This document shows positions 17,593-24,358 of a DNA stretch of 64,000 nt, piece after piece (the first letter of the stretch is position 1; every line of letters starts with the position of its first letter). Position numbers and translations under genes: made by a program. A model generated the notes under the pieces. The model had not been told where the DNA came from and did not search any database. It saw only the letters and a list, made by a program, of their open reading frames with translations. The DNA is from Labrenzia sp. THAF82 (GTDB lineage Bacteria; Pseudomonadota; Alphaproteobacteria; Rhizobiales; Stappiaceae), in assembly GCF_009363435.1 (NCBI RefSeq), contig NZ_CP045354.1, forward strand, positions 3,810,501 to 3,874,500. The letters run 5' to 3'.

Positions 17593-18500
17593 GCGCTTGT
17601 CCGTTCCGTCTGCTCTGCCGCCGACTGCTCCATCGGAACGCGATCAGCCCCACGTTGACCACGCAGAACCTGCCACACTGCCCGCACGCAAGCGCTGGCA
17701 GACCTGACATTCATGTTCGGTTCTATTTTTCCGGCAGCAGACAGATGAAAGCCGATCCTGCGTCGTGCCAAGGCGCGGACAGTGAAGAATGTGAAGGTCA
17801 TACCGAGCAACGTTCCGGCGATGACATCGCTTGGATAGTGAGCCCCAACCATGACCCGGCTGAAAGCGAGCCAGAAAGCAGCCGCTATGATCAGCCAGCG
17901 ATAGGCCGGAAAAATGAAAGCCAACGAGGTTGCCAGCGCTGCGACTGTGGTCGAGTGACCGGAAGGAAAACTCGTGAAAGTTCCATCGAACGCCAGAAAA
18001 TCGAACCGAACCGGCCCTACTTCCTCATAGAGTTTTGGCCGCGCCCGTCCGAGCGACCACTTGAAGGCAATCGCCAACAGGCCTGTTGCGGCAACGGAAT
18101 AAAAGATGAAGGCGCTGTAGGTGAAAATCGACCCGATTGCCATTCGCAGCCGGAAGGCATACCGGCCGGCGTCCAGGGCCAGGAGAAACAGGCACGTCAC
18201 ACCAGTACTGATTAGGATCCAGTCTGCCTTGCCGAAATCGGTAACAGCACGGAATGCTGATCTGTATTCACCCGGCAGAGACTGTAGCCAGGGATAGGTC
18301 GGAATATCGAATGCCACCACTGCAATCCCGACGGTCAGCAGCAACACAGCCAGGATGTCCTGAGGTCTTTGTCCAGGCGGCAACGGGTCACGGTTCTGCA
18401 TCGCCCGGCCCTTTCGACCGGAAAGCAGGATAGCAGCCCGACGCATGTTCCCGCGCATGCGTGCAAGAATATGCCGGACATAATTACTGCTGTTCTGCAT
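17589..18500 (-). CDS. PAP2-family membrane phosphatase
   Basis: The product (about 303 residues) has several membrane segments and all three acid-phosphatase motifs: KWSLGRARPKL, PSGHSTT and SRVMVGAHYPSDVIAG. PAP2 enzymes of this kind remove phosphate from lipid A (LpxE-like) or undecaprenyl pyrophosphate. The frame extends to 18569, inside the GT39 gene. The ATG at 18500 lies within the last codons of that gene and gives a short coupled overlap, and is preferred. Genomic context favours a lipid A or carrier-lipid phosphatase. Confidence 0.82.
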   Translation of the reverse strand: MQNSSNYVRHILARMRGNMRRAAILLSGRKGRAMQNRDPLPPGQRPQDILAVLLLTVGIAVVAFDIPTYPWLQSLPGEYRSAFRAVTDFGKADWILISTGVTCLFLLALDAGRYAFRLRMAIGSIFTYSAFIFYSVAATGLLAIAFKWSLGRARPKLYEEVGPVRFDFLAFDGTFTSFPSGHSTTVAALATSLAFIFPAYRWLIIAAAFWLAFSRVMVGAHYPSDVIAGTLLGMTFTFFTVRALARRRIGFHLSAAGKIEPNMNVRSASACVRAVWQVLRGQRGADRVPMEQSAAEQTERTSA

Positions 18501-20328
18501 CGCTTTCTTCTGTACCTGTGACCGCTTTGACATTCTGATAAAGCGCGATATCGACGTCATCGCCACCATTGATATTGAGGCCGTCTACCCTTTTTCGAAC
18601 CTCGGGCACAAGGCCAATCTCCTTGGAGGCCGCCAAAAACGCAGCTTCTTCCCGGCTTTCTATGACAGCAATCCGGCAAGATCCCTTTTCAGCAGATGCA
18701 GCTTCATTCAAAAACTCGGCCGCATTTTTGGGTGAAATGATCTTTGTTGCAGTGCCCTCGAGGAAGATGAAACTGGGTTCGTGAAAGCCAGAAGTTACGA
18801 CCTGTCGGCGAGAAGCATCCGCACAGCCAGGAACCTCGTCGAGCGCAGCCACCAGGCGTGGGCTCACCCAGATCGGTGTGAGTGCCGGACCGACAAAGCC
18901 CCAAACGCCGATGGCAGCACAGACGGCAGCCATTGTGACCGCAGGCAACGAATAGAGCGCAGGACCACGAAGGATCCTTGAAGCTGCTGCAACTGCGAAC
19001 ATTGCGCCAAGAGCGACAATCACGGCACCCGGAGGCGATGGCCAGGTGCCAAGTACAAACGGACCTGCAAATGACGCCACTGCCAGACCAAGCGCAGGCA
19101 CCGCAAGAAGTATCGCCGCAATCCAGCGGACCGATTTCTTGGAATTCGCCCCTGCCCCCTCAATCAGCGCGGCAGCAACCGGTAAGGCAAGCGCTGGCAA
19201 GAGCGGCATCGTGTAGTGAGGCAATTTGGTCGCGACAAGCTCGAAGATCACCCAACTCGGCAGAAACCATGCTGTTGCAAATACCACCAGCGGGCTTTTC
19301 CGCTCGCGCCAGATCAAAGGCAACGCAATCAGGAAGAATGCCGGCAACGGCCAGAACACGCCCAGCATCGCGCCAAGATGTGTTAGCGGCGGCGCTCCGT
19401 GGCTTTCCTGCCCTTCTCGAACCTTGCCAAGAAGGTCCTTTCCGATCGCTTCGGTGAAGAAGGCTCCGTCTGTTGCTATCCAGATGGCAACCAACCAGGG
19501 TGAGACAAGCAAGATAGTCCAGACAAGGCCGACGAGCGGAGAAGCAGCCCTGAACCAGGCGAACTGACGCTTCATGGCCATTAGACCGACAATTGTAAGA
19601 CCGATGACCATCGGGCCGACAGGCCCCTTGATCAGGATACTTGCGGCAAATGCTGTCCAAAAAACAAAACTCAGCGTCCACAATCGTTGGCTCTGCTGCT
19701 TCAGCCAAATCCGCGCCAGAGCCCCTTGCGCAATGATGATTGTTGCCAGTAGCACGGCGTCAGTCTTCGCTAGCCTTGCTTCAACACCCACAATGATAGC
19801 AAGCGCCGTAAACCCTCCCACAAGCAACGCGCCGGCTGGCCCCATAAAGGCACGAGCGAGCCAAAATGCAGCGAGAACGCTAATGGTCGAACCTATTATC
19901 GACGGCAACCGATAGACCCACAGCGGGGCCTCGGCATCCTTGCCGGATATCTTTGCTGCCGCAGCCTGTAGCCAATAGATGCCGACGGGTTTCTTGTGGC
20001 GGGCCTGTTCCTGGAAGCGAATATCGATGTAATCCTGCGTCTCAAGCATTTGCTTTGTTGCCTGAGTAAAGCGCGGCTCGTCACGATCTAGGGGTGGAAC
20101 TGTCCATTGACCAGGAACAAACAGCACGAGAGACAACAGCAGAAGCAGAAACGGTGCGGTGATATCGTGACCGAAAATGTGCAGCCAAATCGGCTTCTTC
20201 GGTTTTGGAAGTGGCGTTTGAGTGTCTTGTTCTTGACCGTCGTTTACTGACGTTTGCTCAGACGACGCATCTTGCTCGTCGGAAGAGACCTCTACCTGGT
20301 CCTTCGGCTTTACAGTTTCATCTGCCAT
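18484..20328 (-). CDS. Family 39 glycosyltransferase (ArnT/RgtF-like)
   Basis: The 614-residue protein has a charged, disordered N-terminus (residues 1-50) and then about 12 membrane segments. The acidic motif in the first periplasmic loop (PPLDRDEPRFTQATKQML) is characteristic of GT39 enzymes that move a sugar from undecaprenyl phosphate onto lipid A. The residues KKPVGIYWLQ also match ArnT-type proteins. It is the first gene of a minus-strand operon with PAP2 and GT2 genes. The sugar (for example aminoarabinose or galacturonate) cannot be told from sequence. Confidence 0.88.
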   Translation of the reverse strand: MADETVKPKDQVEVSSDEQDASSEQTSVNDGQEQDTQTPLPKPKKPIWLHIFGHDITAPFLLLLLSLVLFVPGQWTVPPLDRDEPRFTQATKQMLETQDYIDIRFQEQARHKKPVGIYWLQAAAAKISGKDAEAPLWVYRLPSIIGSTISVLAAFWLARAFMGPAGALLVGGFTALAIIVGVEARLAKTDAVLLATIIIAQGALARIWLKQQSQRLWTLSFVFWTAFAASILIKGPVGPMVIGLTIVGLMAMKRQFAWFRAASPLVGLVWTILLVSPWLVAIWIATDGAFFTEAIGKDLLGKVREGQESHGAPPLTHLGAMLGVFWPLPAFFLIALPLIWRERKSPLVVFATAWFLPSWVIFELVATKLPHYTMPLLPALALPVAAALIEGAGANSKKSVRWIAAILLAVPALGLAVASFAGPFVLGTWPSPPGAVIVALGAMFAVAAASRILRGPALYSLPAVTMAAVCAAIGVWGFVGPALTPIWVSPRLVAALDEVPGCADASRRQVVTSGFHEPSFIFLEGTATKIISPKNAAEFLNEAASAEKGSCRIAVIESREEAAFLAASKEIGLVPEVRKRVDGLNINGGDDVDIALYQNVKAVTGTEESDAEQQ

Positions 20329-20491
20329 CTGGTTTCAATTCCGATGTCTCACTCAAGCCACGCCCGCCAGCCCGTTGCCACAGAGCTTCTCCTACATGAG
20401 CTTTTCAAAAAGGGAAACAAGAGCTTGCTCTGAGCGGTGTGTTCGCTATCGTCCATTTTGTTTTTTCCTCACTTGAGTCCCAAGGTTTCCC

Positions 20492-21328
20492 ATGACTTTG
20501 ATTGCCCATATGACCGACCTGCACCTGAGACCAAGAGGCCTGGCGTGCTATCGGGTTTCAGACACGAACATGTTTGCCGAACGAGCCATTAGGTCTTTGA
20601 AGTCTCTTGATCCACAACCGGATGCTCTTGTCATAACCGGGGATCTGACCGACCGAAGCGACCCGCGTGAATATGCCGTTGCACGAGAACTGCTCTCCCG
20701 TCTCGACATGCCGGTCTTCCTTCTGCCTGGTAATCACGACAGCACCAGCGGCATGCGGCGTGAAATGAGCAGTTTTCCGGGGATCTCCGAAACGGGCGAC
20801 GGCAAGATCTGCTACACCGCAAAAATTGGCAATGTACAGTTGATCGCACTGGACAGCCATTTGCCTGGAAGTCCTAAGGGTGAGCTGGGTCCCTGGCAAC
20901 TGGCATGGCTGGACTCCCGTTTGAAGGAAACGCAGGTTCCAACACTGCTTGCCCTGCACCATCCACCGGCACTCTCCGGCATCGTTCACATGGACAACAT
21001 GGGTCTGGTTGACGCGGACGCTCTGGCGGAGGTCATAGCGCCACATGCCCATGTTGAAAGGATCATTTGTGGTCACCTTCACAGGCCAATCATTGCCAGT
21101 TTTGCCGGAAAGGTGATGACGCTTGCTCCCAGCACCGGTCATCAAGTCGTTCTCGACCTGACAGAAAACGGGCCAGCCTTGTTCAATTTCGAGCCCCCAG
21201 CCTATTTTCTTCACTACCATTCTGAGGCGACGGGAGTGGTTTCTCACATGGCATATGTTGAGGCGTTCCCTGGCCCCCATCATTTCTTTGCCGATGAAGG
21301 TGTTGTATGGCCGGGTGACGAGGCATGA
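20492..21328 (+). CDS. Calcineurin-like metallophosphoesterase (CpdA-like)
   Basis: The 278-residue protein has the full binuclear-metal phosphoesterase motif set: MTDLHLRP, TGDLTDR, LPGNHDST, ALHHPP and CGHLHRP. It resembles the CpdA class of cyclic nucleotide phosphodiesterases, but this group has broad substrates. It acts in the cytoplasm, as no signal peptide is seen. Its stop overlaps the start of the CAP-domain lipoprotein gene by four bases, so the two are translated together. Confidence 0.88.
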   Translation: MTLIAHMTDLHLRPRGLACYRVSDTNMFAERAIRSLKSLDPQPDALVITGDLTDRSDPREYAVARELLSRLDMPVFLLPGNHDSTSGMRREMSSFPGISETGDGKICYTAKIGNVQLIALDSHLPGSPKGELGPWQLAWLDSRLKETQVPTLLALHHPPALSGIVHMDNMGLVDADALAEVIAPHAHVERIICGHLHRPIIASFAGKVMTLAPSTGHQVVLDLTENGPALFNFEPPAYFLHYHSEATGVVSHMAYVEAFPGPHHFFADEGVVWPGDEA

Positions 21329-21876
21329 TAGAAATCGCTCGTGCGAAAAGGCTCGGCCTATGGCCAGGCATGTTTATCTTTTTGGCTCTTGTGCTCACGG
21401 CCTGCGGAGCATTGCCGGGCGGCAGTGAACTTGAAGACAAGACCATCCTTACAGATCAGACCGTCGATAAATCTCAAATGCTGTCGATGATAAACACATA
21501 TCGACAACAGAACGGGCGTCCGCCGCTACGTCACGATCCGGAACTTGATTCTGTATCGCAGGACATGGCACGTCACATTGCCGAACGTGACAGCATGGAC
21601 ACGTGGGCACACAGCGCTTTCGGTCTGTCTCAAAGATTGGATAAAGCCGGATACGCAAACTATGCAGGGGCGGAAAATCTCGGCGCTGGATATGCCGATC
21701 TGAATGCTGCCTTTCAGGGGTGGCAGGGTTCTGAGGGGCACAACAAAAATCTGCTCAACCCTTATGTAACCCGCGTCGGTATCGCGCGGACCAATCGCAA
21801 CACCGGAAAATGGCGAAACTTCTGGGTCATGACCTTGTCGCGTCCTAATGAAGACGGGCGGCCAACGGCGCGTTAG
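21325..21876 (+). CDS. CAP/SCP-domain lipoprotein
   Basis: The 183-residue protein begins with a lipoprotein signal (FLALVLTACGALPGG; lipid-bearing Cys about residue 27). The rest is a CAP (SCP-like, YkwD) domain with conserved histidines in ARHIAERDSMDTWAHSAFG and the signature ENLGAGYADLNAAFQGWQGSEGH. Bacterial CAP proteins are secreted or envelope proteins of uncertain activity. The +2 residue after Cys is Gly, so outer-membrane targeting is possible. Confidence 0.88.
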   Translation: MIEIARAKRLGLWPGMFIFLALVLTACGALPGGSELEDKTILTDQTVDKSQMLSMINTYRQQNGRPPLRHDPELDSVSQDMARHIAERDSMDTWAHSAFGLSQRLDKAGYANYAGAENLGAGYADLNAAFQGWQGSEGHNKNLLNPYVTRVGIARTNRNTGKWRNFWVMTLSRPNEDGRPTAR

Positions 21877-22052
21877 CTGTCAAAACCCCTGATCCATGAA
21901 CGAAAAAATGGCGGGGTCGCCCCCACCATGAGTTTCTTCCAGAGATCGGGTGATCCGAGGACCACCCGGACGCCGCACTAAACCTGAGTACGAAAGTCAT
22001 GTTTTTAGTATCGCGCGTGCGCTACATTGTCAAATGACGATTTCAAAGCCTG

Positions 22053-23456
22053 TTAGAACGGAAATGGCCTCGACGCGAACTCTTCCTCTGTTCCTGGTGT
22101 CGCTCTCAAACCGCGCTCAACAACACCCTCATAAAGGCGTCTTTTGCCAAATCGCGGTTCCCAAGTGCAAAGGTCCGGTGAAACGAGTTTTACGCAAGGA
22201 ATTTTCAAGTCCGGGCGCGTGGCATCAAACTCGTAGATACGCAATTTCCGGTCAAAACAGCTTTGCAACAGGTCGTCGCTGGAAAAACTCACTAGCGCCT
22301 GCCTCTCATCTGCTGTCGCTGCATTTTCCAGAGGCAAATCGTCAAAGATCGAGTTATTGCGAGCATACGCCAGTTGCCGCGGCACACGTGCAGCCGAACC
22401 GCCGCTTTCAGTTTGGGCTGGATATGCCCGATCCATCAAGGCAAGAGAGTTTTCAGCCTGGAGCATTTCCTGCAAAGCGCTTTCGCACGCCTCAACGAGC
22501 GTACCAGCTGCCGCCGAACCAATAACGCAGCGCCCACCTGATCCATTATGCGAAACCGCCAGGGCGACCTGAATATCCAAGTCAGTTTCAACCGACAAGA
22601 CACACCAATGCCGCGATCTTTGGTTTAAAAATTCGATCAGAGAATTGCGCAAGATTTCATTCAAAAACCCCGCCCTCAGAAGAGTTATCCCCAGGCGGTT
22701 GTACCATGCTTGCGCGATGGCATCCCTTTCCACCAACTCCCTCAAGGCTCTGTTTCGAGCACCTTCCAGGCTCGACCAAACAGCACAGCCTGCGCTGGAA
22801 GCGAAGGACATGGCGCGACCAGATAACTGCTCCAATTCCTTGAAGAGTATTCCGATACTTGGAAACGGCAATACTTCGTCTTTTATAAGGTTTCTAAGGA
22901 AGACTCGACGTTGAAAAAGCTCCTCCCAGAACGCTGCGGCATGCGCTCCATTCCGCATCTCTAACTGCAGCTGCGTCCTTGCTGCGCGCTCCTGACGATC
23001 ACTTAGCCCGATCACGTCCATAAACGCTACCTTTGGTTGTTCGGACTTACCTAAAAAAACCCTTCCGTCTTTATACCCACAAGTCCAAAGGCTTACTCTT
23101 TCAGCCAACTCGCCAATACAACTTATAGCTGCATTTTGACGTTCCCAGCCTTGCCCTCCACCGGGAAGAGTTTGAGATGCCCTCTTCGCTTCATCTTCAA
23201 CATGTTCAACCAGGTTCAACAGACCAGTGCAGAAAGCAACCGGACAAAATTCAACTTCCATAGGAACCAGTTTCACGTCGTGCGAAGTCAGAAAAGGAAG
23301 AAAGAGGTGCAGGCTTTGATCGGCTATTTGAATTTCCGAGCGCCCATCATTCGGGCTTTGATGCAACAACCCGACCCGCTGGAGATCGGAAAGAATTTCT
23401 GTCGACACATCACGCAACTCAGTCGGAATTTTCGACCCGTCCAACTTCTCCGCCAT
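22053..23456 (-). CDS. Stand-alone YcaO-domain enzyme of a putative RiPP locus
   Basis: The YcaO ATP-binding motifs are visible (numbering from the upstream start at 23504): AISCIGELAERVS (127-138), SSAGCAVWSSLEGARNRA (236-253) with RELVERDA just after, and GTLVEACESALQEMLQ (334-349). The C-terminus ends RPFPF, recalling the proline-rich ends of azoline-forming YcaO enzymes. YcaO enzymes use ATP to activate peptide amides and form azolines, thioamides or amidines. The frame reaches 23504, but the ATG at 23456 has a better upstream GGCGGG. No E1-like/ocin-ThiF, TfuA or dehydrogenase partner is encoded next to it. It is divergent from two NHLP-type peptide genes, its likely substrates. Confidence 0.85.
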   Translation of the reverse strand: MAEKLDGSKIPTELRDVSTEILSDLQRVGLLHQSPNDGRSEIQIADQSLHLFLPFLTSHDVKLVPMEVEFCPVAFCTGLLNLVEHVEDEAKRASQTLPGGGQGWERQNAAISCIGELAERVSLWTCGYKDGRVFLGKSEQPKVAFMDVIGLSDRQERAARTQLQLEMRNGAHAAAFWEELFQRRVFLRNLIKDEVLPFPSIGILFKELEQLSGRAMSFASSAGCAVWSSLEGARNRALRELVERDAIAQAWYNRLGITLLRAGFLNEILRNSLIEFLNQRSRHWCVLSVETDLDIQVALAVSHNGSGGRCVIGSAAAGTLVEACESALQEMLQAENSLALMDRAYPAQTESGGSAARVPRQLAYARNNSIFDDLPLENAATADERQALVSFSSDDLLQSCFDRKLRIYEFDATRPDLKIPCVKLVSPDLCTWEPRFGKRRLYEGVVERGLRATPGTEEEFASRPFPF

Positions 23457-23539
23457 ACCTACCCGCCAACCAAGTTTAAGTATCCATAGGACACTTTGCT
23501 TCATCCTATAATTGCAGCACTTGTAGATTATTTGAATTA

Positions 23540-23556
23540 CTATTGAGCCACTATTT
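23540..23556. repeat. Direct repeat ACTATT with 11-base period in the RiPP promoter region
   Basis: ACTATT occurs at 23540-23545 and again at 23551-23556, an exact 11-base step. BTAD/SARP-type activators typically bind direct repeats on one DNA face with about this spacing, and such a regulator is encoded nearby. With two copies only, chance is possible in this AT-rich stretch. Confidence 0.35.
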
Positions 23557-23583
23557 AAAATCGAATTTAGTAATTCTCGAAGT

Positions 23584-23640
23584 CAGTCAAGCGTTAGTAA
23601 AGTTAAATTACCCACCAACTTTTACTAAAGTTTGACTGAT
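23584..23640. promoter_or_regulatory. Long interrupted inverted repeat between ycaO and peptide genes
   Basis: The left arm (23584-23605) and right arm (23618-23640) share TCAGTCAA/TTGACTGA outer parts and TTAGTAAA/TTTACTAA inner parts ending in GTT/AAC, separated by a 12-base spacer. Only three bases and one indel differ between arms. It lies 71-128 bases upstream of the first peptide gene. It may be an operator for a dimeric regulator or form a hairpin in the 5' leader. Confidence 0.6.
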
Positions 23641-23711
23641 TTTCAAATAGCCGCGTGACCATCCCAACATTTAACACGGCGCGGCGCAATTTTAACTTCA
23701 GGAGGCTCACT

Positions 23712-24002
23712 ATGCACGCCAAAACTACTTCACAGAAAAACCTGGAATTCGGCGCGAAACTCGGTGCAATCATTCAAAATGCTGATGACCGCGCCAAACT
23801 GATTGATGATCCGAAAGCAGTTCTCGGCGACCTTGGCGCTGCCTCAGATGTTCAGTTGCTCGCCGACACAGCCGACACGGTTCATCTGGTTATTCCGGCA
23901 AATATCGATACAGCCCGAGTTGCTGCAGGCGACGAAACATACTTCGAAGAGCTCGGCAAAGCTGCCTTGGGAAGCTGCTTCTATGAAGATCTGCCTGAGT
24001 AA
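23712..24002 (+). CDS. NHLP-leader RiPP precursor peptide A
   Basis: The 96-residue peptide has a nitrile-hydratase-alpha-like leader: FGAKLGAIIQNADDRAKLIDD, then PKAVLGDLG, then TADTVHLVIP at residues 53-62. After it come a YFEELGKAAL segment (77-86) and a ten-residue tail GSCFYEDLPE with the only Cys (C89). Cys and Ser next to each other in the tail would be natural targets for a YcaO cyclodehydratase. The ATG at 23712 is chosen because AGGAGG lies 6 bases before it; the frame itself extends to 23655. It is divergent from ycaO. The core boundary and any modification are inference. Confidence 0.8.
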   Translation: MHAKTTSQKNLEFGAKLGAIIQNADDRAKLIDDPKAVLGDLGAASDVQLLADTADTVHLVIPANIDTARVAAGDETYFEELGKAALGSCFYEDLPE

Positions 24003-24070
24003 TTTTTGATGAAACAGCGCTGTTACCCGGGCAATAGTGTCCGGGTGGCTGCTGGCAAAAGGTTGGTAAA

Positions 24071-24352
24071 ATGGCTCGGTTCCCGCATTACAAAAGAAAT
24101 ACGAAAGCCTTGGGTGAGTTGCTTGCAAAGGCTTCCTTAGACCCAGTTCTCAAAAAAGAATTGGTTGAGAACCCGAATAAGGTGCTGTCAGAACTTGGTC
24201 TTCCAGAACAAGCGACAGAGCTTCTTAAATTCAAAGTCGTGGAAGCAGAAACCGATCGATCAACAATTGCCCTGCCTTTCAGATTAAATGGCAAGAAGCT
24301 GGCACAATCCAATCCTCAATATCTGTCAGAGCTGGGCCAGCTACTGCAGTAG
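24071..24352 (+). CDS. NHLP-leader peptide B, cysteine-free paralogue
   Basis: The 93-residue peptide aligns with peptide A over the leader (LLAKASLDPVLKKELVENP, NKVLSELG) and the acidic linker before ALPF. It also shares the Y-x-x-E-L-G segment near its C-terminus (YLSELGQLLQ). It stops where peptide A continues with its Cys-containing tail, and it has no cysteine at all. It could be a second substrate modified at Ser or amide positions, or a leader-only partner. It lies 68 bases after peptide A on the same strand and ends 6 bases from the convergent BTAD regulator gene. Confidence 0.72.
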   Translation: MARFPHYKRNTKALGELLAKASLDPVLKKELVENPNKVLSELGLPEQATELLKFKVVEAETDRSTIALPFRLNGKKLAQSNPQYLSELGQLLQ

Positions 24353-24358
24353 GCTCAC

